This document shows, one piece after another, positions 26,696 to 35,667 of a stretch of DNA of 64,000 nucleotides; position 1 is the first letter of the stretch, and every line of letters starts with the position of its first letter. This DNA is from Vreelandella zhaodongensis (GTDB taxonomy: Bacteria; Pseudomonadota; Gammaproteobacteria; Pseudomonadales; Halomonadaceae): contig NZ_JACCDD010000006.1 in NCBI RefSeq assembly GCF_013415115.1, positions 248,001-312,000 of the forward strand, written 5' to 3'. A program made the position numbers and the translations under genes. The notes under the pieces are model-generated. The model searched no databases. It had not been told where the DNA came from and was given only the letters and a program-made list of their open reading frames with translations.

Positions 26696-27550
26696 ATGTC
26701 TCATTATTACCGTTTAGTGGTTTCTTGCCCTGACCAAGTGGGTATTGTGGCGCGTGTATCAAGCTTTATTGCTCAACAAGGTGGCTCTATCACCGAGGCG
26801 AGCCAGCATTCTGACCTTGAAACCGGCCGCTTTTTTATGCGCTACGAAATTTTGGCGGATTCGCTGGGTATGTCAGCGGAGGCGCTACGCAGTGCCTTTG
26901 AGCCGGTGGCGGCTGAGTTCGATATGCAGTGGTCGCTCGTTGATACTCAACAGCGCCGTCGTGTTGTGCTTATGGTTTCCCGCGAATCTCACTGCTTGGT
27001 AGATTTACTTTATCGGTGGCAGGCTGGTGAGCTGGACTGCGATATTGTGGGGGTGATTTCAAATCATGAGGATATGCGCTCACTGACCGAATGGTACGGC
27101 ATTCCTTATCATCACATACCCGTAGACCCTGATAATAAGCAGGTTGCTTTTGAGCGGGTTCAGGCACAAATCGATAGCAGTCGAGCAGACTGCGTTGTGT
27201 TAGCGCGTTATATGCAAATTCTCCCGCCTTCACTGTGTGAACGTTATGCAGGGCGAGTAATAAACATTCACCACAGTTTCCTGCCTTCCTTTGCGGGCGC
27301 TAAACCCTACCATCAAGCGTACGAGCGTGGTGTGAAGCTTATTGGTGCAACCTGCCATTACGTGACCCAAGAGTTAGACGCGGGACCGATCATTGAGCAG
27401 GATATCCATCGCGTAAGCCATTGCCATACACCGACCGACCTAGTGCGCTTTGGTCGAGATGTTGAAAAAGCGGTACTGGCACGTGGCCTACGCTGGCACC
27501 TGGAAGATCGCGTTCTGATTCACGGCAACAAAACGGTCGTTTTTAGTTAA
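26696..27550 (+). CDS. purU: Formyltetrahydrofolate deformylase
   Basis: It hydrolyses 10-formyl-THF to THF plus formate, balancing one-carbon pools and supplying formate to PurT. Residues 1–85 form an ACT domain (VVSCPDQVGIVARVSSFIAQQGGSITEASQH). The rest is a formyltransferase fold with RYMQILPPSLCERY, the active-site INIHHSFLPSFAGAKPYHQA and GATCHYVTQELDAGPIIEQD. Length (284) and C-terminal NKTVVF are typical. A small membrane protein gene follows after 18 bases. Confidence 0.95.
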   Translation: MSHYYRLVVSCPDQVGIVARVSSFIAQQGGSITEASQHSDLETGRFFMRYEILADSLGMSAEALRSAFEPVAAEFDMQWSLVDTQQRRRVVLMVSRESHCLVDLLYRWQAGELDCDIVGVISNHEDMRSLTEWYGIPYHHIPVDPDNKQVAFERVQAQIDSSRADCVVLARYMQILPPSLCERYAGRVINIHHSFLPSFAGAKPYHQAYERGVKLIGATCHYVTQELDAGPIIEQDIHRVSHCHTPTDLVRFGRDVEKAVLARGLRWHLEDRVLIHGNKTVVFS

Positions 27551-27568
27551 CTACCCGCAGGGGCTTCC

Positions 27569-28240
27569 ATGTCATTCGCACAAAGTGTTTTCGCTCCCTG
27601 GGCATTGGTGCTCACCTGGTTGATATCACTTGGTGTCGTTGCGTGGACGATGTCGCTGCGCCCCTGGCAGTTGCTTTTGAATGATATTGCCCTTCAGCAT
27701 CGCTGGCTAGCAGCAACGCTTGCAGTGGTGCTGATGTGGCAACTGCGTGCTCAAGCGGTTGATTGGTTAACCCTGCATCTGGTGTTCACCGTTTTAATGA
27801 CGCTGGTGTTTAAAGTACCGCTTGCGTTGATCAGTAATGTGATGATCAATATTGCCATGGTGGCGGTTGGCCGTAATGAGTGGGTATTGCTAGGGGCGAA
27901 TGTGCTGGTGACAGGCATTGTGCCCGCGATAATTGCTGGCGTGGTGTGGCGCTTGGTTGATCGTCGACTGCCGGATAACCTGATGGTGTTTCTATTTGCG
28001 TGCGGCTTTTTTGGCGCTGCGTTAGCAACATTAGCAGGCGGTTTATCCGCGGTGCTGCTGATAATAGTTGCGGGGACTGATCCAGAAGCTGTCTATTTAG
28101 CGCAAGAGTATGCGCGTTTCTTACCCTTGTTGATGCCCTCAGAAGCATTTATTACGGGAATGCTGCTGAGCATTTTGTTGGTGTATCATCCGAGCTGGGT
28201 GGCCACGTTTAATGACCACCGCTATATAGACACTCAATGA
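27569..28240 (+). CDS. CbiM-like (COG3235) membrane protein
   Basis: The 223-residue protein has about six hydrophobic segments (for example WLTLHLVFTVLMTLVFKVPLALI and LMVFLFACGFFGAALATLAGG) and ends in a short hydrophilic tail. The pattern H-L near WLTLHL, GANVLVTGIVPA and PEAFITGMLLSILLVYHP resembles the family annotated as energy-coupling-factor (CbiM-like) permease. No ATPase or substrate component is adjacent, so transport of cobalt or nickel would be a guess. It is close behind purU and convergent with lexA. Confidence 0.65.
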   Translation: MSFAQSVFAPWALVLTWLISLGVVAWTMSLRPWQLLLNDIALQHRWLAATLAVVLMWQLRAQAVDWLTLHLVFTVLMTLVFKVPLALISNVMINIAMVAVGRNEWVLLGANVLVTGIVPAIIAGVVWRLVDRRLPDNLMVFLFACGFFGAALATLAGGLSAVLLIIVAGTDPEAVYLAQEYARFLPLLMPSEAFITGMLLSILLVYHPSWVATFNDHRYIDTQ

Positions 28241-28261
28241 GCACGTAAGAAGTGGTGTGGC

Positions 28262-28939
28262 TTAACCTAGTGCTTGGCCGTTGCCACCTCGAATAACACC
28301 AACGCCAACACCTTCGATATCGAGTTGTTGCGTACGTAGGTCAATTTCGATTGGCGCGAAATCAGTGTTTTCAGCCATCAACGTTACCGTATGGCCCTGG
28401 CGTTTAAAACGCTTTACGGTGACTTCGTCTTCCAGTCTGGCCACCACGATCTGGCCGTCGCGAACGCGATCGGTACGGTGCACGGCAAGCAGATCACCTT
28501 CAAGTATGCCAACATCCTTCATTGACAAACCGCGTACTCGCAGTAAGTAGTCTGCTTTGGGCGTAAAGTATTCAGCGGGTAGAGGGCAGTAACGATCAAT
28601 ATGCTCGGCAGCTAAAATTGGGCTGCCCGCTGCCACTTCCCCGATCACCGGTAGCCCGTTGGGCAGGGGATCTATGTTGCCAGTAGGGGAGGCAGGAGGA
28701 ATGTCGCTGACTTCCTGAGGCTCCTGGTTAGGCAGCCTGATGCCTCGAGACGTATTGCGAATAATACGGATAGCGCCTTTGCGTTCAAGCGCACGTAGAT
28801 GCTCTTCGGCAGCGTTGGGGGAGCGAAAGCCAAGGGCTTTGGCAATTTCAGCGCGGGTAGGCGGATAGCCAAATTCACCCATGGTTTTAACGATAAAATC
28901 AAAAACGTGCTGCTGACGTGCAGTGAGTGGACGCGACAT
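28262..28939 (-). CDS. lexA: SOS repressor LexA
   Basis: The start at 28939 ([16 protein letters not shown]) is preceded by GGGAG and gives 225 residues. Residues 1–65 are the winged-helix DNA-binding domain ([36 protein letters not shown]). The C-terminal S24 peptidase domain has the cleavage site VAAG (A104–G105), serine S139 (RGLSMKD) and lysine K176 (VTVKRF). The hinge is longer than in E. coli LexA (202 residues). RecA-promoted self-cleavage derepresses SOS genes. No sulA-like gene is adjacent, unlike in Pseudomonas. Confidence 0.95.
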   Translation of the reverse strand: MSRPLTARQQHVFDFIVKTMGEFGYPPTRAEIAKALGFRSPNAAEEHLRALERKGAIRIIRNTSRGIRLPNQEPQEVSDIPPASPTGNIDPLPNGLPVIGEVAAGSPILAAEHIDRYCPLPAEYFTPKADYLLRVRGLSMKDVGILEGDLLAVHRTDRVRDGQIVVARLEDEVTVKRFKRQGHTVTLMAENTDFAPIEIDLRTQQLDIEGVGVGVIRGGNGQALG

Positions 28940-28975
28940 AACAAACTCCCAAAAATTAAAAAAGACAGTGGCAAC

Positions 28976-29010
28976 ATGTCGGCTTAAACAGTATGTGGTT
29001 AAGTATACAG
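28976..29010. promoter_or_regulatory. Candidate LexA operators upstream of lexA
   Basis: Two sites 19 bases apart each keep one good half of the CTG-N10-CAG SOS box. ATGTCGGCTTAAACAG (28976–28991) has one core mismatch; GTGGTTAAGTATACAG (28995–29010) has one mismatch in the first triplet. The same-strand ACAGTATG repeats make a degenerate tandem operator plausible. No perfect box was found. Confidence 0.4.
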
Positions 29011-29136
29011 TATGTTGCTCTGTCCAGTACATGGGGGCGTTGGGTGTTAGCAGGTGCGAAGATAAGAGATTGAGCCATAAATGGTTATGGCATAGTATTT
29101 AATGATGTTTTAAACACTTGTTTTCTGGAGGGTGCC

Positions 29137-29814
29137 ATGGCGCAGTCTGATACGGTAACGCGTATCCTTGATACCGCAGAGGTGCTATTTGCCGAGCGCG
29201 GTTTTGCCGAAACGTCGCTGCGCAATATTACGAGCAAAGCACGGGTCAATTTGGCCGCTGTTAATTATCACTTTGGTTCCAAAAAAGCGCTGATTCAAGC
29301 GGTGTTCGCGCGTTATCTGGATCCTTTCTCGCAGCGCTTTCATACCGCACTTGATGAGCTTGAGGCGCGGTACAACGGTGATGTGATTCCACTTGAAGTG
29401 CTGTTGGAAACAATGGCTAGCACGGTGCTAACGGTTCCGGCCGAGCGTAATAGCTTGAAGGTGTTCATGCGCCTTTTAGGTTTGGCTTATAGCCAGGCGC
29501 AGGGACATTTGCGACGTTATATTCAGCAGCAATATGGTGATGTATTTACGCGTTTCACCGAGTTGGTAAGGCAGGCGACACCGCATCTGCCAGATGCAGA
29601 GCGCTTTTGGCGGCTTCATTTCATGCTGGGTACGGTGATTTTTACTTTATCTGGCTTAGATGCACTGAGGGATATTGCTGCCAAAGACTACAATGAGCAA
29701 GTAACGGTCAGAGACTTAGTGAGACGTTTGCGACCAGTCGTTGTGGCTGCCATGAATGCACCGTTACCGGCTACCGCTGATGAAGGAAGTTATGCGAACG
29801 CCCACGTTATCTGA
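29137..29814 (+). CDS. psrA: TetR-family fatty-acid-responsive regulator PsrA
   Basis: The 225-residue protein matches Pseudomonas PsrA closely at the N-terminus (MAQSDTVTRILDTAEVLFAERGFAETSLRNITSKARVNLAAVNYHFGSKKALIQAVF), including the whole helix-turn-helix, and again at FMRLLGLAYSQAQGHLRRY and FWRLHFMLGT. PsrA responds to long-chain fatty acids and controls beta-oxidation and rpoS in Pseudomonas. Position beside lexA and before nagZ repeats the Pseudomonas order. GGAGGG precedes the ATG. Confidence 0.88.
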   Translation: MAQSDTVTRILDTAEVLFAERGFAETSLRNITSKARVNLAAVNYHFGSKKALIQAVFARYLDPFSQRFHTALDELEARYNGDVIPLEVLLETMASTVLTVPAERNSLKVFMRLLGLAYSQAQGHLRRYIQQQYGDVFTRFTELVRQATPHLPDAERFWRLHFMLGTVIFTLSGLDALRDIAAKDYNEQVTVRDLVRRLRPVVVAAMNAPLPATADEGSYANAHVI

Positions 29815-30313
29815 GCTGCCACCTGTTGATCAGGGCTGGATTGAAATCGATATTAGCCAGCAGCAACTGCGTTGTTGGCTGGGGCGTGAGCGGCAGTATT
29901 CATGTTCCGTCTCAACTGGTGTTGCGGGCGTCGGGCAGCAAGAGGGGAGCGGTCAAACCCCCCTGGGTTGGCACTATGTCCGAGCCATGATTGGTGCTGG
30001 TTTGCCCGAAGATGCGGTCTTTCGAGGTCGACGCTGGACAGGTGAAGTGTTTACACCTGAGCTTGCTGCAGCGTTTCCAAATCGTGATTGGATACTCACT
30101 CGCATTGTATGGCTGTGTGGTTTAGAAACAGGATTAAATCGAGGCGGTAACGTCGATACCCAGCGTCGCTATATTTATCTTCATGGAACCCCTCCTGATG
30201 AACCGATGGGCATCCCTGCCTCTCACGGCTGTATTCGGCTACGCAACTGGGATCTTCTTTATCTTTTTAATCATGTGCAGCCTGGTACACCTGTTTGGCT
30301 TCACAATGGGTAG
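29792..30313 (+). CDS. L,D-transpeptidase-fold (YkuD) protein without signal peptide
   Basis: From the ATG at 29792 (after GAAGGAA) it has 173 residues and overlaps the 3' end of psrA by 23 bases. The YkuD active site is complete: YIYLHGTPPDEPMGIPASHGCIRLRN, with catalytic His and Cys. The N-terminus MRTPTLSELPPVDQGWIEIDIS is hydrophilic, with no signal peptide, lipobox or membrane segment, and there is no LysM or other wall-binding domain. Most L,D-transpeptidases act in the periplasm, so either export is unconventional or it acts in the cytoplasm, for example on recycled muropeptides, which would suit the next gene nagZ. Confidence 0.85.
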   Translation: MRTPTLSELPPVDQGWIEIDISQQQLRCWLGRERQYSCSVSTGVAGVGQQEGSGQTPLGWHYVRAMIGAGLPEDAVFRGRRWTGEVFTPELAAAFPNRDWILTRIVWLCGLETGLNRGGNVDTQRRYIYLHGTPPDEPMGIPASHGCIRLRNWDLLYLFNHVQPGTPVWLHNG

Positions 30314-30393
30314 TTGTATACCTAAGGCGATTGTTTTTTGACACACGACACCGATCAACTAAAATTAACGCCCCTTTTGCTGGATCCATGACA

Positions 30394-31401
30394 ATGACTC
30401 AATCCTTAGGCCCGGTCATGCTTGACCTGGAAGGTCCGCGATTAACGAACGCTGAAAAGCATCTACTGATGGACCCTGCCGTGGGAGGGGTCATCTTATT
30501 TGCCAGAAATGTTGAAAACGCTTACCAAGTACGTCAGCTGTGTAGCGATATTCGCCATGTTCGTAGCGAGCTGTTGCTGGGCATTGATCAAGAAGGTGGA
30601 CGCGTTCAGCGGATTAAAGAAGGCGTCACCCGAATGCCAGCCATGGCGCATATCGGGGAGCAGTTTGTTGATGACCCAGCGTCAGGTCTCGCGCTAGCCA
30701 AAGATGCAGGCTGGTTGCTAGGTATGGAAATGGCTGCCTGTGGTCTTGATATCAGTTTCGCTCCCGTGCTGGATGTAGAGAGTGGAATATCCAGTGTTAT
30801 TGGTGACCGCAGCTTCAGCACCGACCCGTCACACGTTGCCTTGTTGGGTCAGAGCTTTATCAACGGTTTACATGAAGCGGGTATGGCAGCGGTAGGGAAA
30901 CACTTTCCCGGTCATGGTGGCGTTGCGGCTGACTCGCATGTGGCGCTGCCCGTGGATGACCGTCCTCTGGCACTTATTAAACAGCGTGATCTTGTTCCGT
31001 TTAGCCAGCTCGCAACCCAACTTGATGGCGTTATGCCCGCTCATGTCATTTACAGTGCGTTTGACTCACGCCCGGCTGGCTTTTCACCCAATTGGCTGGG
31101 AATGTTAAGAGAGTCGTTGGGCTTTAAAGGCTGTATTTTTTCCGACGATTTAAGCATGGCTGGCGCCCACGAGGCGGGTGACCCAAAGGCACGCGCGAGC
31201 GCTGCACTGGCGGCAGGTTGCGATATGCTGCTGGTATGTAACGACCGCTCTGCTGCATTAGAGATTGTTGAGGCATGCCAAGGTTTGCAAACTAAACGCC
31301 CGATTAAATTGCGTTATGGACGCGCTCGTCCAGACGTGGATGCGTTAACTGCATTGGGCCGCTGGCGCCGTGCCCACGCCAAGCTAGAAGCGCTAAGTTA
31401 A
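30394..31401 (+). CDS. nagZ: Beta-N-acetylhexosaminidase (cytoplasmic muropeptide recycling)
   Basis: This family-3 glycoside hydrolase removes GlcNAc from anhydro-muropeptides in the cytoplasm. Motifs are GPVMLDLEGPRL, GVILFARNVEN, LLGIDQEGGRVQRI, the acid/base loop KHFPGHGGVAADSHVALPVDD and the nucleophile Asp in IFSDDLSMAGA. The start at 30394 has GGA nine bases upstream and gives 335 residues; the ATG at 30388 is possible. The frame opening at 30295 is too long. It follows the YkuD gene and precedes hpt. Confidence 0.94.
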   Translation: MTQSLGPVMLDLEGPRLTNAEKHLLMDPAVGGVILFARNVENAYQVRQLCSDIRHVRSELLLGIDQEGGRVQRIKEGVTRMPAMAHIGEQFVDDPASGLALAKDAGWLLGMEMAACGLDISFAPVLDVESGISSVIGDRSFSTDPSHVALLGQSFINGLHEAGMAAVGKHFPGHGGVAADSHVALPVDDRPLALIKQRDLVPFSQLATQLDGVMPAHVIYSAFDSRPAGFSPNWLGMLRESLGFKGCIFSDDLSMAGAHEAGDPKARASAALAAGCDMLLVCNDRSAALEIVEACQGLQTKRPIKLRYGRARPDVDALTALGRWRRAHAKLEALS

Positions 31402-31454
31402 AACACGTCCCTTCTGAAGTAATCTAATGGTTAACCCCTTCCCGGAGTAACACG

Positions 31455-32033
31455 ATGTCCAAATTGGATAAAGAAGCGCTTGAGTCGTTGGACTCAATGC
31501 GTGAGCTAATGGATAACGCCGACTGCTTAATTTCTCAAGAACAGGTTGAGCGTGCACTGGATCGCATGGCAGAGGCGATTACTAAAGATTTAGGGGATAA
31601 ACTGCCGGTCTTTTACTGCGTAATGAATGGTGGATTGATTACCACGGGGCACTTGCTAACTCGGCTTGGATTTCCACTTGAAGTGGACTATCTGCACGCC
31701 ACGCGCTACCGCAATGAGTTGCGGGGTGGCGAGCTTTTTTGGCGTGTTTCACCAGAAATTCCTATGGCAGGGCGTCATGTGGTCATCGTAGATGACATTC
31801 TGGACGAAGGGTCAACGCTGGCAGCTATTCTTGCTTACTGTGAAGAGGCGCAGGCGGCAAGTGTTACCACGGCCGTATTGGTGGATAAGCAACACGACCG
31901 TAAGGCGGTACCTGGTTTGAAGGCCGATTACTGTAGCCTTGAAGTGGCAGACCGCTATGTATTTGGTTTTGGTATGGACTACAAAGGTTACTGGCGTAAT
32001 GCCCCTGGTATTTTTGCACCCAGAGGCATGTAG
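31455..32033 (+). CDS. hpt: Hypoxanthine-guanine phosphoribosyltransferase
   Basis: The 192-residue type I PRTase has FYCVMNGGLITTGHLLTRL and the PRPP loop HVVIVDDILDEGSTLAAIL, then the base-pocket region RYVFGFGMDYKGYWRN. It is distinct from Gpt at 19.7 kb and closer to the hypoxanthine-preferring enzymes of pseudomonads. CCCGGAGTAA precedes the ATG. It ends nine bases from the convergent ppsR. Confidence 0.88.
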   Translation: MSKLDKEALESLDSMRELMDNADCLISQEQVERALDRMAEAITKDLGDKLPVFYCVMNGGLITTGHLLTRLGFPLEVDYLHATRYRNELRGGELFWRVSPEIPMAGRHVVIVDDILDEGSTLAAILAYCEEAQAASVTTAVLVDKQHDRKAVPGLKADYCSLEVADRYVFGFGMDYKGYWRNAPGIFAPRGM

Positions 32034-32042
32034 TTGCTGGAC

Positions 32043-32876
32043 TTAGCGGGGCGAGAAGCGCCTCGTTAAGCCTGTTTCCGCAATCATGCGGGTGGATATT
32101 TCCTCTACCGAGAAGCGCGTTGTATCGATATACGGGATATGCAGCGAGCGATACAGCGATTCGGCTTGTTCGACTTCTTGTAAGCACTGGTCCATTGAGC
32201 TGTAACGGCTGTTAGGGCGTCGCTCGTTGCGAATTGCCGCCAGTCTTCGGGCATCAATGGTAAGGCCAAATAACTTATGCCGATGAGGCGCCAATACTTT
32301 GGGCAGCTTTAAGCTGCCGTCTTCATCCTGGTCGTCTTCGGTCAGCGGGTAATTGGCTGCCCGAATGCCAAACTGAAGTGCCAGATAAAGTGAGGTAGGT
32401 GTTTTACCGCAGCGTGATACACCGACAAGAATAATATCTGCTTTGTCGTATTGGTGGGTCCGCGCACCATCGTCATTATCTAATGCGAAATGCACAGAGT
32501 GAATCCTATCCATATAGACGTCATCGCTGCCGATGGAGTGCGTTCTACCCACGCTGTAAGAAGAGTGAGTTTCTAGCTCCTGCTCTAGGGGCTCTAAAAA
32601 CGTGGAAAAGATATCTACTTTAAAGCCTGATGCTTGCCGTATAACATCGCGAATTTGCTGGTCGACGATCGTATCAATAATGATGGGGCGCTGGCCGTCT
32701 CGGTTGGCAGTAGATTCAATTATTTCTGCTAGTGCCCGAGCCTTTTCTAGCGTATCGATGTATGGCTTGGTCAGCATGTCGATCTCAACGTCACTAAATT
32801 GCGCCAAAAGGCTGCGACCAAGACTTTCCGCTGTAATACCGGTGCCATCAGAAATAAAAAAAGCTGTTCGCTTCAT
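32043..32876 (-). CDS. ppsR: PEP synthase regulatory protein (kinase/pyrophosphorylase)
   Basis: This DUF299 protein inactivates PpsA by ADP-dependent phosphorylation and reactivates it by Pi-dependent dephosphorylation. The start at 32876 ([24 protein letters not shown]) gives 277 residues; a TTG at 32891 is an alternative. The P-loop-like [15 protein letters not shown] and the downstream [17 protein letters not shown] are characteristic. It is divergent from its target ppsA across 250 bases, the arrangement found in many proteobacteria. Confidence 0.95.
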   Translation of the reverse strand: MKRTAFFISDGTGITAESLGRSLLAQFSDVEIDMLTKPYIDTLEKARALAEIIESTANRDGQRPIIIDTIVDQQIRDVIRQASGFKVDIFSTFLEPLEQELETHSSYSVGRTHSIGSDDVYMDRIHSVHFALDNDDGARTHQYDKADIILVGVSRCGKTPTSLYLALQFGIRAANYPLTEDDQDEDGSLKLPKVLAPHRHKLFGLTIDARRLAAIRNERRPNSRYSSMDQCLQEVEQAESLYRSLHIPYIDTTRFSVEEISTRMIAETGLTRRFSPR

Positions 32877-33126
32877 AACCAAATCCGCCAATAAAGAGAG
32901 TGTCTATTGTGGGTTGGGTAGTGGATTAGCACAATATTTGGTGATGAATTCTTCGTGTGTTTCACGCCCACTACATAAAAAGCCATTTATGGCACTTTGT
33001 TGTAAAAAACCTCCACTCCGTTCGCTGTTAGACCAATGGCGAATACGCTGCGGCGATGCTAGGGTGACACGATCAATGAGTGTCGGCCCATTAGGCCGCA
33101 AAGATGTCTAAAAGCGAGGGGGTTGC

Positions 33127-35511
33127 GTGGAAGAGTACATTCTGTGGTTCGATCAGCTAGGCATGGCAGACGTCGAACGCGTGGGTGGTAAAAACGCTTC
33201 GCTTGGTGAAATGATCTCGAATTTGTCAGGTGTGGGTGTCACGGTACCAGGCGGGTTTGCCACGACAGCTCATGCTTATCGTGAATTTCTTTCTCACGAA
33301 GGGCTAAATGATCGTATTAACGCCACCCTTGCGCGTTTAGATGTCGATGATGTTAAAGCGCTGGCAGAGGCGGGTAAAGCCATTCGGCAGTGGATTATTG
33401 ATACACCGCTTCCTCCTGCTTTTGAAGATGCTTTGCGCGATGCCTATGGACAGCTTCAGGTTAAGCACCCGAGTTTGAAGGTTGCTGTGCGTAGTTCTGC
33501 AACGGCAGAAGACCTACCTGATGCATCGTTCGCTGGGCAGCAGGAAACGTTCCTTAATATTGAAGGTTTTGACAATATTAAGCAGGCGGTGCATGAAGTG
33601 TTCGCTTCGCTATTTAACGACCGCGCGATCTCTTACCGTGTACACCGTGGCTATGCCCATGAAAATGTGGCGCTGTCGGCGGGTGTGCAAAAGATGGTTC
33701 GTTCTGAGACAGGTGCTTCTGGGGTTATGTTTACTCTGGATACTGAGTCTGGTTACCGTGACGCGGTATTCGTTACCGCTTCTTGGGGGCTTGGCGAGAC
33801 CGTTGTTCAAGGGGCTGTCAATCCCGACGAGTTTTATGTGCATAAGCCCACGCTGGCGGCAGGTCGCCCGGCGGTGCTGCGCCGGACGCTGGGCTCTAAG
33901 TTGATCAAAATGATCTACGGGCAAGATGCCAGCGCTGGTAAGTCGGTTGAAACCGTTGATGTACCTCTTAAAGATCGTGGTCGGTTCTGTATTAACGACG
34001 AGCAGATTATGGATCTTGCACGGCAAGCCATGACCATTGAAAACCACTACCAGCGGCCAATGGATATCGAATGGGCGCTGGATGGTGATGACGGTAAGCT
34101 TTACATCGTTCAAGCGCGTCCTGAAACCGTTGTTTCACAGCAAGAAGGCGGCAAGTTAGAGCGCTTCCACTTGCGTGAGAAGGGGCGCACTCTGATTACT
34201 GGTCGGGCGATTGGCCAGCGTATTGGGCGGGGAACGGTCAAGACTGTTCTGAGTCCTGACGAAATGGATAAGGTTCAAGAGGGTGACATCCTGGTGACTG
34301 ACATGACCGACCCAGACTGGGAGCCGATCATGAAGCGTGCATCAGCGATTGTGACTAACCGTGGTGGACGAACCTGCCATGCGGCCATTATTGCCCGAGA
34401 GCTGGGTATTCCGGCAGTCGTAGGTTGCGGGGATGCAACCACTCAGCTTAAAGAGGGCATTGATGTCACCGTTTCCTGTGCCGAAGGTGACACCGGCCAC
34501 GTATATGAAGGTCTCCTGGCATTCGATTGCAAGGTTTCAAGTGTCGATGCGATGCCAGAGATTCCCTTCAAAATTATGATGAATGTGGGTAACCCTGACC
34601 GTGCTTTCGGCTTTGCTGGCTTACCCCATGCTGGGGTCGGTCTTGCCAGGTTGGAATTCATCATTAACCGTATGATTGGCGTGCACCCCAAAGCGCTGTT
34701 GGATTACGACACGCTGCCTGCCGATCTTCAGCAGGTCATTGATTTACGCACCGCCGGTTATGATGATCCTGTCAGTTTCTATGTTGATAAGCTGGTCGAA
34801 GGCATCTCAACCCTAGCCGCTGCTTTTCACCCTCAGCGGGTGATCGTAAGACTCTCTGATTTCAAATCGAATGAGTATGAGAACCTTATTGGCGGCAAGC
34901 TTTATGAGCCCGGTGAGGAGAACCCCATGCTAGGGTTCCGTGGTGCCTCACGCTACATTTCAGACGCCTTCCGGCCCTGTTTTGAGTTGGAGTGTCGCGC
35001 GCTTAAGCGGGTTCGTGAAGAAATGGGCTTTGATAACGTTGAGATCATGGTGCCCTTCGTTCGCACAACCGATGAGGCGCGTGAGGTAGTAGAGTTGCTG
35101 GCTGCTAACGGTTTGCAACGCGGTGGCGCGTCGAATCCAGACGGTTTAAAAGTCATCATGATGTGTGAGCTACCGGCCAACGCACTGCTAGCCGATGAGT
35201 TTTTAGAGTACTTTGATGGCTTCTCTATTGGCTCCAACGATCTGACGCAGCTAACGCTTGGGCTGGATCGTGACTCGGGTATCGTTGCGCATCTGTTTGA
35301 TGAGCGAAATCCGGCAGTGAAAAAATTGTTGGCGATGGCTATCAAAGCATGCAAAGACCAAGGCAAGTATGTCGGTATCTGCGGCCAAGGCCCTTCCGAT
35401 CATCCGGATCTTGCCAAGTGGTTAATGGAGCAGGGAATAGACTCTGTCTCATTGAACCCAGATGCGGTGCTGGAAACTTGGTTCATGTTGGCAGGTGAAA
35501 CCATCGAATAA
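33127..35511 (+). CDS. ppsA: Phosphoenolpyruvate synthase
   Basis: It makes PEP from pyruvate and ATP (products AMP and Pi) for gluconeogenesis. The 794 residues comprise an N-terminal ATP-grasp domain ([38 protein letters not shown]), a swivelling phospho-His domain ([24 protein letters not shown]418) and a C-terminal TIM barrel ([27 protein letters not shown]). The start is GTG, preceded by GCGAGGGGG. PpsR controls its phosphorylation on a threonine next to the catalytic histidine; the TCH context fits. Confidence 0.96.
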   Translation: MEEYILWFDQLGMADVERVGGKNASLGEMISNLSGVGVTVPGGFATTAHAYREFLSHEGLNDRINATLARLDVDDVKALAEAGKAIRQWIIDTPLPPAFEDALRDAYGQLQVKHPSLKVAVRSSATAEDLPDASFAGQQETFLNIEGFDNIKQAVHEVFASLFNDRAISYRVHRGYAHENVALSAGVQKMVRSETGASGVMFTLDTESGYRDAVFVTASWGLGETVVQGAVNPDEFYVHKPTLAAGRPAVLRRTLGSKLIKMIYGQDASAGKSVETVDVPLKDRGRFCINDEQIMDLARQAMTIENHYQRPMDIEWALDGDDGKLYIVQARPETVVSQQEGGKLERFHLREKGRTLITGRAIGQRIGRGTVKTVLSPDEMDKVQEGDILVTDMTDPDWEPIMKRASAIVTNRGGRTCHAAIIARELGIPAVVGCGDATTQLKEGIDVTVSCAEGDTGHVYEGLLAFDCKVSSVDAMPEIPFKIMMNVGNPDRAFGFAGLPHAGVGLARLEFIINRMIGVHPKALLDYDTLPADLQQVIDLRTAGYDDPVSFYVDKLVEGISTLAAAFHPQRVIVRLSDFKSNEYENLIGGKLYEPGEENPMLGFRGASRYISDAFRPCFELECRALKRVREEMGFDNVEIMVPFVRTTDEAREVVELLAANGLQRGGASNPDGLKVIMMCELPANALLADEFLEYFDGFSIGSNDLTQLTLGLDRDSGIVAHLFDERNPAVKKLLAMAIKACKDQGKYVGICGQGPSDHPDLAKWLMEQGIDSVSLNPDAVLETWFMLAGETIE

Positions 35512-35551
35512 CACCGCTTAGTCGTTCACAACTGAGTACGTTTTACATTCT

Positions 35552-35585
35552 CGCCCGGCCATTGTGCCGGGCGTGTGCATTTTAT
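35552..35585 (+). terminator. Terminator-like hairpin after ppsA
   Basis: CGCCCGGC pairs perfectly with GCCGGGCG around a six-base loop, with TTTT eight bases later. The T run is weak, so termination may be partial. Confidence 0.55.
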
Positions 35586-35667
35586 AGGCTACTCTTGGAT
35601 GGCGTTATTGAAGACTGAGGCGCCATGAGGGTCATGCGCGCTGGTCACTGTCGTAGGAGAGAAGAGT

